Below, one piece after another: positions 27,542-35,934 of a stretch of DNA of 64,000 nt (the stretch's first letter is position 1; each line of letters opens with the position of its first letter). Made by a program: the position numbers and the translations under genes. This DNA is from Candidatus Melainabacteria bacterium. Lineage in GTDB: Bacteria; Cyanobacteriota; Vampirovibrionia; Obscuribacterales; Obscuribacteraceae. Location: NCBI GenBank assembly GCA_017307165.1, contig JAFKGK010000003.1:310001-374000 (forward strand), read 5' to 3'. The notes below the pieces were generated by a model. The model saw only the letters and a list, made by a program, of their open reading frames with translations, did not search any database and was not told the DNA's origin.

Positions 27542-28641
27542 TGCACAAATTTCTTCATCGTACGATAGATGTCCTTCCAGCCATCTTCTTCGCGATCTTT
27601 GAGGACGGTCTCTACGTATTCGTTGTAGACGATCTTGTCCTGGACTGGATCTTTGATGATGGCTCCCACCAGGCCTGCTCCTAAATCGGCCGCTCGTAGT
27701 TGCCCATCGCCAAAATGGCCAGCGAGAGACATGCCATTATTGATGACGCTGATAGCTTCTGCGGTGCTCATAGTACCCGAAGGAGACTTGACCTTATTGC
27801 GACCGTCTTGGGTAACGCCAGCTCTCAGTTCTCTAAAGATTGTCACCACTCTTTCTATTTCGGCTGCGGCTGGCGGTGCGCAAGGCAAATCGAGCGCCGC
27901 ACCGAGCGATTTGGTGCGGGCTGATACAATCGCAACCTCGTCTTCTAGTGTTGCGGGGGTGGGCAGGACTACCGTGTTGAATCTGCGCTTGAGAGCGGAT
28001 GATAATTCGTTTACTCCGCGATCGCGATCATTGGCGGTAGCAATGATGTTAAAGCCCTTGAGCGCCTGGTATTCGATATTGAGCTCGGGAACGGGCAAGG
28101 TCTTTTCGGATAGCATTGAGATCAAAGCATCCTGCACATCGAGCGGTATTCGCGTAAATTCTTCGAGTCTGGCCAATTTGCCTGTTTGCATGGCTGTCAT
28201 CACTGGTGATGGCACTATGGCCTCAGGCGAGGGGCCGGCAGATAGCAATTTGGCATAATTCCAGCCATAGCGGATCGATTCTTCGGCGGTGCCAGCCGTA
28301 CCTTGCACGACAAGTGTAGAGTCTCCGCTAATCGCGGCCGCCAGATGCTCGGCCAGCCATGTCTTGGCCGTGCCAGGCACGCCTAGTAGCAATAGTGCGC
28401 GATCAGTAGCCAGGGTCGCTATGGCAATCTCGATCAGTCTTTTATTGCCTATGTATTTGGCAGTGATTTCAAAGCCATCTTCAAGTCGGCCGCCCATTAT
28501 ATAGGTGCTGACTGCCCAGGGAGATAGACGCCAATTGCTTGGTCTTGGTCTATCATCGATTGAGGCCAGCCTATCCAGCTCCTCTTTGTACTGGATCTCC
28601 GCGTGCTGTCTGATTATGGCTGTAATGGTCTCTGTGCTCAT
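27538..28641 (-). CDS. MoxR-like AAA+ ATPase
   Basis: 367 residues. Walker A is GVPGTAKTW (about 85), sensor 1 is IIATAND (about 200), and the arginine-finger region is ALKRRFNTVVLP. The Walker B block reads LARLEEFTRIP, where most MoxR proteins have D-E, so its first acid is Glu; ATPase activity may differ. MoxR ATPases work with VWA partners as chaperones that load metals or remodel complexes. It overlaps DUF5691 upstream (28638-28641) and DUF5682 downstream, both as ATGA. Confidence 0.95.
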   Translation of the reverse strand: MSTETITAIIRQHAEIQYKEELDRLASIDDRPRPSNWRLSPWAVSTYIMGGRLEDGFEITAKYIGNKRLIEIAIATLATDRALLLLGVPGTAKTWLAEHLAAAISGDSTLVVQGTAGTAEESIRYGWNYAKLLSAGPSPEAIVPSPVMTAMQTGKLARLEEFTRIPLDVQDALISMLSEKTLPVPELNIEYQALKGFNIIATANDRDRGVNELSSALKRRFNTVVLPTPATLEDEVAIVSARTKSLGAALDLPCAPPAAAEIERVVTIFRELRAGVTQDGRNKVKSPSGTMSTAEAISVINNGMSLAGHFGDGQLRAADLGAGLVGAIIKDPVQDKIVYNEYVETVLKDREEDGWKDIYRTMKKFVQ

Positions 28642-30287
28642 GCCTGGCTGATGTCCCTTTTGATACGTGCGATCTCGTCCATTGTCTCAAGCGCCTTGCG
28701 CGTGGCGCTATCCATATTTTTGCCCTGCAGATTTTCTCCTGAGAGCATGTCATTTTTGAGTACGCACTGCCAGTCGATGGCAAAGCCTATCGTCCTTGAT
28801 GCTTCTAAAAAGCTGTAACCCAAAGTAGTGATAGGCATCTGTAACTGTCTCTCGATAAAATCCATGAGCTTTTGGGATAGGTCCACAGACCATGGAGAAT
28901 CGTTGTTGCATGCCAAAATATAGGAGCCCATATCAAGCTTTGGCGCAGCGCTCTCAGTCTTTGGTATCTTGCCTGCGATCAAACGCTCAAAAAGGTCTTG
29001 GTGTCTGCCTATGGCCCTCAAAACAGGCATGGCCTGCGCCCAATCCATCAGGTCGAGTCTTTGAGTGCCATCGATTATTTTATCTACAAGTATAGACAAG
29101 GACTCTCGGTCGTCGTATCTAGCGATTGCTTCTAATAGGGCCAGTCCGAGTATATTTTCGGTTGCTCGATTCAAGAGTGCCGCGCACAGATTGCTGGCTG
29201 TCATGCCAAAGTGCGATAGCCATAAGGATGGAGGTACTTTTTTTGCTATCTGATAGACCCAGTTTTCTTTATTGCTGATCTTGCGGCCCCAGATGTAGGG
29301 TGTTGGAGCCTCTATCAAGCCGTCACGATTGGCCTGTAAATCAGCAGCAAGCATATCGCTCACCGCATAATCAAACTTATTTGCCCCAGACATGTCAAAA
29401 ATAGAAACAAATCTTTCGGCCATTCTTGCTAGATACCGGCTGCCATCGAGATCGGCGAGCATGTCCTGCCCTGCCTTGCGGATTTCTTTGCGCTTATCTG
29501 TGAGCAAGACTTGCTCGATAAAATCCTCATCATCGAGAGCTACACCCAGACTAAAAACATTGGCGAGAGCGATGCGATCTTCTAGAGATTCGCGTGGCCA
29601 GAGCTCTTTCAGCCTCTCTCTGAGAGCTTCGCGTTCGGGACTGTCCTTGGCATGCAAATAATGCACCGCTTTCATTCTTTCAGCAGGAAGGCCCTCATCG
29701 AGCTTTTGCATTTGGTTTTGCTGCAGATCACAGTCGCGGTGCAATATTTCTCTATAGGCCCCTGCGATCTCAGGATCGTCGAGCGAATCGATCAACCAGG
29801 CCAATTTTGAGCCCAGGATCTCGGCCAAAAGCGGGTGCGCATCCTTTTCTCTGGCAAGCAAATAGATTGTGCGAGCCGTGAGCTCGTCGGGCAGGCGCCA
29901 ACCGTTTTGCAAGGCCTTGTGGATCCAAATCGCTAGATAGCGGAGATCGAGATCGGATATTGGATCTTGGCGGAGTATCTGCCGCAGGATGACAATTGCG
30001 GCCCGAGACGGGGGCTTTTTGTTTGCTTGGTCGTGCTCCAAATCTCGCAGCGCTAGATCGGGATCGGCATCCAAGACAAGAGCACCGGCTCTAGTGGCAA
30101 GATCTAGAGTAGCCAGAGTGTGCATGAGAAATTTTTCGGGATTGCCTGCCAGCAAAAGCTGATCGAGAGCGAGGGCAATGTCCGGAGGTAGTGGCGCTTT
30201 ATCTGCCAGTGCCTTTGGAGCTCTGTTGCGGGTCCCGAGCATAGCGATCTGGACGACATCGTCGACTCTGGCTTCGTTAATCATCAT
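28638..30287 (-). CDS. DUF5691 family protein
   Basis: 549 residues from the ATG at 30287 (a second ATG follows at once); a frame reaching 30365 would lie inside the SWIM gene. The N-terminus VVQIAMLGTRNRAP is the hallmark of DUF5691, and the rest is an alpha-helical solenoid with many Asp/Arg pairs, resembling HEAT-type repeats. The function is not known; the family is found next to SWIM, MoxR and VWA genes. It overlaps the upstream SWIM gene by 11 nt and MoxR by 4 nt. Confidence 0.87.
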   Translation of the reverse strand: MMINEARVDDVVQIAMLGTRNRAPKALADKAPLPPDIALALDQLLLAGNPEKFLMHTLATLDLATRAGALVLDADPDLALRDLEHDQANKKPPSRAAIVILRQILRQDPISDLDLRYLAIWIHKALQNGWRLPDELTARTIYLLAREKDAHPLLAEILGSKLAWLIDSLDDPEIAGAYREILHRDCDLQQNQMQKLDEGLPAERMKAVHYLHAKDSPEREALRERLKELWPRESLEDRIALANVFSLGVALDDEDFIEQVLLTDKRKEIRKAGQDMLADLDGSRYLARMAERFVSIFDMSGANKFDYAVSDMLAADLQANRDGLIEAPTPYIWGRKISNKENWVYQIAKKVPPSLWLSHFGMTASNLCAALLNRATENILGLALLEAIARYDDRESLSILVDKIIDGTQRLDLMDWAQAMPVLRAIGRHQDLFERLIAGKIPKTESAAPKLDMGSYILACNNDSPWSVDLSQKLMDFIERQLQMPITTLGYSFLEASRTIGFAIDWQCVLKNDMLSGENLQGKNMDSATRKALETMDEIARIKRDISQA

Positions 30288-31662
30288 GAGACACCCTGGA
30301 TCTGTGATCGGAAAAAATACAAAGTACGTCAAACTTGCGACCGTCAAATTCGCCAAAGGCATCAAACGTCCTGCCGTTGGAGACCGAAAGTACGTCCAGG
30401 TGCTGCATTTTACTGAGTGAAACGGCTAGCGCTCTACCCTTGTTGTCCATGAGATGCTTGCGCGACCTTGTTGCTCTGAGCCCCTTGAGGGCAATGGGCA
30501 TACAATTGAGCCAGGGCAGGCTGGCCAAGGCTTGCGACCATAACTGATAGGCTTGTTCAAGCTCCACGGCTGGCAGTATTACACCGCCATCATCGTCTTG
30601 AACATCTGGTATCCATTCTTTATGCCTAATGATCGCCCGGTATGGATATTGTGATGGATAAAAGGCCAGAGATGCACGATACCAGGCGCCGGGCATGATT
30701 GATTCGGCAAAGGCCGAGGCTCCATGCGCAAAGTACAGGATCAAGGCATATTTACCGCTTTTTCTGCCCCACAATATGTTGCGTTGCATTTTTAAACGAT
30801 CTTCTTGCGTTGTATTTTGCGAGACGACATACCAATCGTCGACGATGTCTTGTTCCGGAGCTTGATTGAGTATTTCTTGCTGGTTGCGATTGATGCCGAT
30901 CTGGTCGTATAAGTCTTCGATAAGTCCATCAGGGAGATATTGCCTATTTTTGAAAGCATTGATCAAAAGTACCAAAGGGCCTAATACCTTAAAAAAGCGC
31001 GTTTCAAAATCATCGCCGCTGTTCAAGGCGGCTCCCAGTTCGGTGACATAGCGAGCAAGGCCTGGCGCTTGCGCGTCTATCAAACGACCAGCTCGTTCGT
31101 TAAATGCATTGGTATCGCGTCGCATGGTAGCCAGGCCCTCACGCATGACGTCTTGCAGAAAACGGTCCAGATCTTCTACGCCCAAATTTATCTTGCGGAG
31201 ACGTTCTGCCTGCCGAGATTCTTTCTCCAGTCGATTGCGCTCTACTTCTTCTGGGGTCTTGGGGGCTGTTTGGGCCTTGTCGACCTTATCTATTCGGTCT
31301 AGTTTGTCGCGTCTTTTTGCAAACCATTCTTTAACAGGAGCATCTGCTTCTCTCTTGTCGGCAAAGGCGGCGGGATTGTCGGTGTAGACGAGGAGGAGGG
31401 CGATACCGTGCTTGCAGGGAAACTTGCGGCTAGGACAGGTGCATTTGATTGCGGGTTGGCTCAGGTCGCAGGCGATGATATATGGTCGCGCTCCTGATCC
31501 CTGGCATTGGCCGATGATGAGATCTGAGTGCTGGATATCGGTATGGGTTTTGTAGATAGCTCCGGACGAAGCTAGTTTTTGCCCTGCATTACTGCTGGCG
31601 GCGTCTGGTGCCAGAGCCAGCACCTGCTCGCGATCGTAGCGTGGTGTCACATCTGGTAGCAT
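30277..31662 (-). CDS. SWIM zinc-finger family protein
   Basis: 461 residues. The zinc finger lies at about 75-100 with the CxC-xn-CxH pattern in KCTCPSRKFPCKHGIALLL. SWIM fingers bind DNA or proteins. The rest is a helical domain with a charged linker (about 125-165) and a Trp-rich C-terminal part. It begins 9 nt after the PPK2 stop and overlaps DUF5691. In the related cassettes known to me, a SWIM protein normally precedes DUF5691, so its position here is typical. Confidence 0.92.
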   Translation of the reverse strand: MLPDVTPRYDREQVLALAPDAASSNAGQKLASSGAIYKTHTDIQHSDLIIGQCQGSGARPYIIACDLSQPAIKCTCPSRKFPCKHGIALLLVYTDNPAAFADKREADAPVKEWFAKRRDKLDRIDKVDKAQTAPKTPEEVERNRLEKESRQAERLRKINLGVEDLDRFLQDVMREGLATMRRDTNAFNERAGRLIDAQAPGLARYVTELGAALNSGDDFETRFFKVLGPLVLLINAFKNRQYLPDGLIEDLYDQIGINRNQQEILNQAPEQDIVDDWYVVSQNTTQEDRLKMQRNILWGRKSGKYALILYFAHGASAFAESIMPGAWYRASLAFYPSQYPYRAIIRHKEWIPDVQDDDGGVILPAVELEQAYQLWSQALASLPWLNCMPIALKGLRATRSRKHLMDNKGRALAVSLSKMQHLDVLSVSNGRTFDAFGEFDGRKFDVLCIFSDHRSRVSHDD

Positions 31663-31671
31663 GGCCTTGCT

Positions 31672-32622
31672 TTAGTCGATCTTTGCAATATTGCGATGAT
31701 AACGGCCGACGATATTGGGATCGGCGGTCAATCTAGTCTTGGCTTTTTGCTTGCCGTCATAATCAAACAGATCGAGTACATACCTGATGCTCTCAAGGCG
31801 GGCGCGCATTTTATCGTTGGCTTTGACGACCATCCAGGGGCTAAAGGATGTATGTGTTCGGGCAAACATTTCTTCTTTGTAGCGCGTGTATTCGTGCCAA
31901 AGCTCTTGCGCTTGCTGGTCGATAGGGCTGAGCTTCCACTGTTTTAGAGGATTGGTCCGTCTTGATTCAAATCTGTTTTCTTGCTCTTCTTTGGAGATGC
32001 TAAACCAAAATTTGACTATAGTAATCCCATCTTCATATAGCATATGTTCAAACTCAGGCACCTGTTGCATAAAGCGATGGTATTCGTTTTTTGTGCAAAA
32101 GCCATTGACTGGCTCGACTACAGCGCGGTTGTACCAACTCCGGTCAAAAAACACTATCTCGCCTTTATTGGGTAATTGCTTGCTATAGCGTTGAAAATAC
32201 CACTGTCCGCGCTCTTCGTCGCTTGGTTTGGGTAGTGCTACCACTCGCATCGAGCGCGGATTAAGATGCTCGGTAAATCTGCGTATGGTGCCGCCCTTGC
32301 CGGCGGCATCGCGTCCTTCAAATAGGATTGCAATTCTCTGGTCATTTTCTTGGACCCAGCGTTGCAACTTGACGAGTTCGATCTGCAGTTTGACGAGCTC
32401 GTCTTCGTAGGTCAATTCCTGGAGAACATCTTTGAGTTTGATCTGGCGATTTTTGAGCAAGGCGATCAAGCCCTTGCGGCTGTTGATCTTTTTGAGATCT
32501 CCCTCAGCTAGAGGCAGTGGATGATTTTTGATCGGTAATTTTTTGCTTCTGACCATGGTGATACTCTCGATATCGATAGGATCGACATCGATTGCTGCAT
32601 CTATAAGGTTTTCATGATCCAT
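31672..32622 (-). CDS. ppk2: Polyphosphate kinase 2
   Basis: 316 residues. Walker A reads EGRDAAGKGG (about 100-110), the catalytic block FFDRSWYNRAVVEPV (about 157) is canonical, and lid residues appear in RFESRRTNPLKQWKLSP. It is a single-domain (class I-like) PPK2, which uses polyphosphate to phosphorylate nucleoside diphosphates, thereby regenerating GTP/ATP, or runs in reverse. The N-terminal 80 residues are a charged extension. It is 9 nt upstream of the SWIM gene and 17 nt downstream of the DUF4279 gene, so it is part of one operon. With PiT at 42593 it points to polyphosphate storage. Confidence 0.96.
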   Translation of the reverse strand: MDHENLIDAAIDVDPIDIESITMVRSKKLPIKNHPLPLAEGDLKKINSRKGLIALLKNRQIKLKDVLQELTYEDELVKLQIELVKLQRWVQENDQRIAILFEGRDAAGKGGTIRRFTEHLNPRSMRVVALPKPSDEERGQWYFQRYSKQLPNKGEIVFFDRSWYNRAVVEPVNGFCTKNEYHRFMQQVPEFEHMLYEDGITIVKFWFSISKEEQENRFESRRTNPLKQWKLSPIDQQAQELWHEYTRYKEEMFARTHTSFSPWMVVKANDKMRARLESIRYVLDLFDYDGKQKAKTRLTADPNIVGRYHRNIAKID

Positions 32623-32639
32623 CGCCTAGCCCTCGAGTT

Positions 32640-33554
32640 TTAAGCCCATTCGTCCAGATAAACATCAAACCATAACTCTAGATCAAGCGCCGCGAGCTTT
32701 TGCATGACTTGCGGCGTAATGGCGGGGCATGTATTCCAGGAGTCAGAAAACCAGGCCACCACCACGTCCATTTTGTAGCCTCGAGCTATTAGGGACCTAA
32801 GGCAGGAGCCAGAGCCTTGCAAGCAATCGAGCAAAAACTCGAGATGTCGGGCGGCATCAGTGCTATTGATGCGATCTCGACTGGAAAGCAGCCAGCCACC
32901 TAGATTGGCCGTACGTGGTCTCTCGCCATCTATTGGCACTAATTGCTCGCCCATTCGCCATTGCCTGGTCGCCTTGAGCTGCATGAGAGTACTGATCTCG
33001 TCGGGATCTAGCTCTGGGTGATAGAGGCGAAAGGTAGCATAAGTCTCTTCGGGGCGTGTTGCTGGCAGAGATTCTTCGACTAGAGCCTGGCTCGAGTCAT
33101 CCTGGTAAATGTCGAACCAGACCGGTAGGTCAAACCTAGCCAATTGGCGCATCAAGGCAGGAGAAATGGCCGGTGTAGGATTCCAGTTGGTTGCATGCCA
33201 TGAAACTACGATGTCTACCATATACCCTCTCTGCTGTAAGGCTTTGAGGATCGTATGGCTGCCCGAAATTTGTTCTAGCAAATGCAGGATGTGGTCCTGC
33301 AGGACGTTGTTTTTGACAGTCGCTCGTGAGCTCAGGAGCCATCCGCCAGAAGGAGCGAGGTGTCCTGGTCGCTTGCGAAAGCCATACTGGTCTTGACCAG
33401 CTGACCAGGCTACCGTGGGCTCTATTTGCAAAAGGCTAGTGATCTCATCCGGCGCAAGATCGGGATGGTAGATCCTCAACGTCGCGCGCATGCGCTGTGA
33501 CGCTAAAGCTGTCGTATCTGTCTTATCCGGTGTGGGCAGAGAATCCAAAGGCAT
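32640..33554 (-). CDS. Tandem DUF4279 protein
   Basis: 304 residues from the ATG at 33554. A longer open frame exists but its first 47 codons read through the tRNA-His gene, so they are rejected. Two homologous copies of DUF4279 follow (about 22-155 and 168-303). Each starts with a YHPxLxPDEI strand-loop, has GGWLLSSR in the middle, and ends with WFDIYQDD or WFDVYLDE. The family has no known activity; the duplicated copies may form a pseudo-dimer. It heads the seven-gene run, 17 nt before ppk2. Confidence 0.88.
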   Translation of the reverse strand: MPLDSLPTPDKTDTTALASQRMRATLRIYHPDLAPDEITSLLQIEPTVAWSAGQDQYGFRKRPGHLAPSGGWLLSSRATVKNNVLQDHILHLLEQISGSHTILKALQQRGYMVDIVVSWHATNWNPTPAISPALMRQLARFDLPVWFDIYQDDSSQALVEESLPATRPEETYATFRLYHPELDPDEISTLMQLKATRQWRMGEQLVPIDGERPRTANLGGWLLSSRDRINSTDAARHLEFLLDCLQGSGSCLRSLIARGYKMDVVVAWFSDSWNTCPAITPQVMQKLAALDLELWFDVYLDEWA

Positions 33555-33633
33555 CGTTAGATTATAGCAAGCTGAGCTGGTCTTGCTATCTTTGTTTTGT
33601 ATGCCGGGTTTGCACCAGATGTGGTGAAAAAAA

Positions 33634-33710
33634 TGGGGCAGACGAGGGGACTCGAACCCCCGCATATCGGAACCACAATCCGAGGCCTTAACCACTTGGC
33701 GACGCCTGCC
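33634..33710 (-). tRNA. tRNA-His (GTG anticodon)
   Basis: A 77-nt cloverleaf on the minus strand. The acceptor stem has the extra encoded G-1 paired with C73, the identity element of tRNA-His; the D arm is GCC-AAGTGGTTAA-GGC; the anticodon GTG lies at 33674-33676 in a TTGTGGT loop; the T arm is GGGGG-TTCGAGT-CCCCT; and CCA is encoded. A run of seven T's on the minus strand (33627-33633) follows the 3' end. The tRNA points the same way as the DUF4279-ppk2 operon and is 80 nt upstream of it. Confidence 0.97.
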
Positions 33711-33806
33711 ATATGCGATCTCAATTGCATAGCAATCAGAGTCTCATATCTTAGCACGGCCCTCCTCTACTGGATGCTTGCACTTAAAATATGCACGAAA
33801 TGTAAA

Positions 33807-35876
33807 TTAGAGGATGCCCAGCAAGGGTAATGTCCGGGCTAAGAGCCCACCCAGACCGATAGCAGCAATCCAAGAGCCAAACCAGATGGTGAGGGCTATC
33901 TTTGGCCCTCGTTCTTTTATCATCACGCCGACAGTCGCAATACAAGGTACAAAGAGTGTAATGACGACCATGGCTACTACGGCCTGACTGGGCGTGAGCG
34001 CGACATCGGTAAGACCAAAGGCAGCAAAGTCGCGTCTAACTATACCGAGGATAAAAGTGGTGGGGATCCGCGGATCGGCCGGCAGAAGGAGCCAGTGGAC
34101 AACGATCGGAGCAAGGACCCGCATCATCAAGTCTAAAAGACCGCTCATTTGGGCTATGGTGACTGCAAAACCCGCGATAAAAAACATCGGTACGGCGTCA
34201 AGCAAAAATCCCGAGGATTTTTTCCAGGTTTTTTTTAAGACATTGCTGGCTCGCGGCAGGCGCATCGGGGGGAGATCGATCATAAGTGGCATCGATTTGC
34301 CGGGCATGAGCATATTGAGCAAAAGACCGGAGGTGCCTAGGATCAAGGTGATGATTGTGCCGTAGACAGCCCAAGCCTTTAGTCCGCCGGCTGCGGCAAG
34401 AGTCCCTGAGACTACTCCCAATTGGGCTGAGCAAGGAATGGCGATCCCAAGGAGCGCTGTGGCAATTATTTTTTCGCGTCGGCTGGTTAGCAGACGCGTG
34501 GTAATCGTTGCCATTGTCACGCAACCAAGACCCAAAATGAGAGGGATGATCGCCCTGCCATTAAGGCCCATTTTATTCATAGCTCGGTCGACCAGGACTG
34601 CCAATCTAGGGAGGTATCCAGAGTCTTCTAAAAGTGCCAGCCCAAGGTAGAAGCCTACTACCAGAGGCATGAGTAGACCGAGTAGATAGGTGACTGTCAG
34701 TGTCGCGAGTCCGTATGGCCCGACTAAAATATTTCCGATGGCACCCATAAAGTCGTGATAATGCCAAAAGTCGTAATCGGCCTGATCTAGTGGATGGGCG
34801 GCTAGATCTGCATCCAAATTGCGTCTACTTGTCTCATCCAATTTTTGCGTGCCCTGGGGTAAATCCCATACTTTGTCGCCGATCGTGATCCTGGCAGGAA
34901 AGACAAAAGCGGCCAGTCTCCTTACCTGAGGTTCGTAATAGACTTTCATGCCTTTCTTTTCGGTAAGGTCGACAAGGTTACCGGCAATCCAGACACCGAG
35001 CACCTGGTAAAAGATAAAATAGCAAACCGATAAGGCAATGGCCGAGCCAAATACTGGGTGTAGTAAAAATTTGCCGAGATGATAGCTAAAGGGTCTGGCG
35101 GCGTCTCTTTGTTTGACGCAGGCCTTGACGATCTCATCCACTTTTGCTCTACGTGCCTTGTAAATGTCTGGTCTGAGAGCCAAGGGCGTGCCGTCTAGTG
35201 TGGAGGCAGGCTCCAAGCCTAGGTCTGCAAATGTGGTGCTGTCGTCTTCGGCAAGCATCAACAACCTGGCATCATCAGTAGTGGCTAATTTTTCCGCACC
35301 TATTGCCTTCTTGAGTTTTTGGATCGCCAGCGTGGTCTCCTCGGCTCTTATGCCTTTTCGGGCTGCGATCAAACTCTCCTTGATTTCATCCAGACCTTTA
35401 TGATCGCTAGCGGTAGCAACGCAGGCAAAGACCTTAAGACCGAGGCTCTCTTTGAGGTACTCTAGATCGATCTCCATGCCTCTGGCCAGGGCTTCGTCCC
35501 ACTGATTGACCACTACAAACATGGGCTTTTGCAAATCGATCAATTGCAAGGTCAAAAAAAGGTCGCGTTCGAGAGTGAGAGCCGAAACAACGTTGACTAT
35601 CACTTGAGCCTCAAGGATCATGCGACGGGCGGCGCGTTCTTCGTCGTTGAAACTAGAAATACCATACACCCCGGGGGTGTCGGCGATGTCGTGCAAGCCG
35701 AGCTTGCCTGAGGAAATATCAATAGTGGTGCCAGGATAGTTGGAGACATCTGCATTGGCCCCGGTCAAGGCGTTAAAGATCACCGACTTGCCGACATTGG
35801 GATTGCCTGCGAGCACGATCGAGAGAGTGCCTGCGATCGTATTGTTATTGTCTGTTTCCTGCACTTTGGCTGCCAT
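33807..35876 (-). CDS. feoB: Ferrous iron transporter FeoB
   Basis: 689 residues. The N-terminal G domain carries GNPNVGKS (G1, about 25), DTPG (G3, about 68) and NQWD (G4, about 127). The transmembrane half contains LLEDSGYLPRLAVLVDRAM, GLGCVTMATITTR and PCSAQLGVV, the FeoB gate region. It imports Fe(II) across the inner membrane using GTP. No feoA or feoC is adjacent, so it acts alone or with a distant partner. A palindromic AT-rich site upstream may be an iron-responsive operator. It is divergent from the M16 peptidase with 58 bp between starts. Confidence 0.97.
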   Translation of the reverse strand: MAAKVQETDNNNTIAGTLSIVLAGNPNVGKSVIFNALTGANADVSNYPGTTIDISSGKLGLHDIADTPGVYGISSFNDEERAARRMILEAQVIVNVVSALTLERDLFLTLQLIDLQKPMFVVVNQWDEALARGMEIDLEYLKESLGLKVFACVATASDHKGLDEIKESLIAARKGIRAEETTLAIQKLKKAIGAEKLATTDDARLLMLAEDDSTTFADLGLEPASTLDGTPLALRPDIYKARRAKVDEIVKACVKQRDAARPFSYHLGKFLLHPVFGSAIALSVCYFIFYQVLGVWIAGNLVDLTEKKGMKVYYEPQVRRLAAFVFPARITIGDKVWDLPQGTQKLDETSRRNLDADLAAHPLDQADYDFWHYHDFMGAIGNILVGPYGLATLTVTYLLGLLMPLVVGFYLGLALLEDSGYLPRLAVLVDRAMNKMGLNGRAIIPLILGLGCVTMATITTRLLTSRREKIIATALLGIAIPCSAQLGVVSGTLAAAGGLKAWAVYGTIITLILGTSGLLLNMLMPGKSMPLMIDLPPMRLPRASNVLKKTWKKSSGFLLDAVPMFFIAGFAVTIAQMSGLLDLMMRVLAPIVVHWLLLPADPRIPTTFILGIVRRDFAAFGLTDVALTPSQAVVAMVVITLFVPCIATVGVMIKERGPKIALTIWFGSWIAAIGLGGLLARTLPLLGIL

Positions 35877-35891
35877 CTCGAATACAAATGA

Positions 35892-35907
35892 TTGAAAATT
35901 TTATCAA
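35892..35907. promoter_or_regulatory. Near-palindromic AT-rich site between feoB and the peptidase gene
   Basis: TTGAAAATTTTATCAA has matching TTGA/TCAA arms around an AT core, in the 58-bp divergent intergenic region. By position it is a candidate operator, possibly for Fur-type iron regulation of feoB. The match to a Fur box is only loose, so this is a suggestion. Confidence 0.3.
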
Positions 35908-35934
35908 TTTAAATCTATATGGTACTTTAAGCCC

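Noticed and set aside
33555..33695. N-terminal extension of the DUF4279 gene by 47 codons
   Set aside because: It reads through the tRNA-His gene, giving the familiar tRNA-derived peptide; the ATG at 33554 is the better start.
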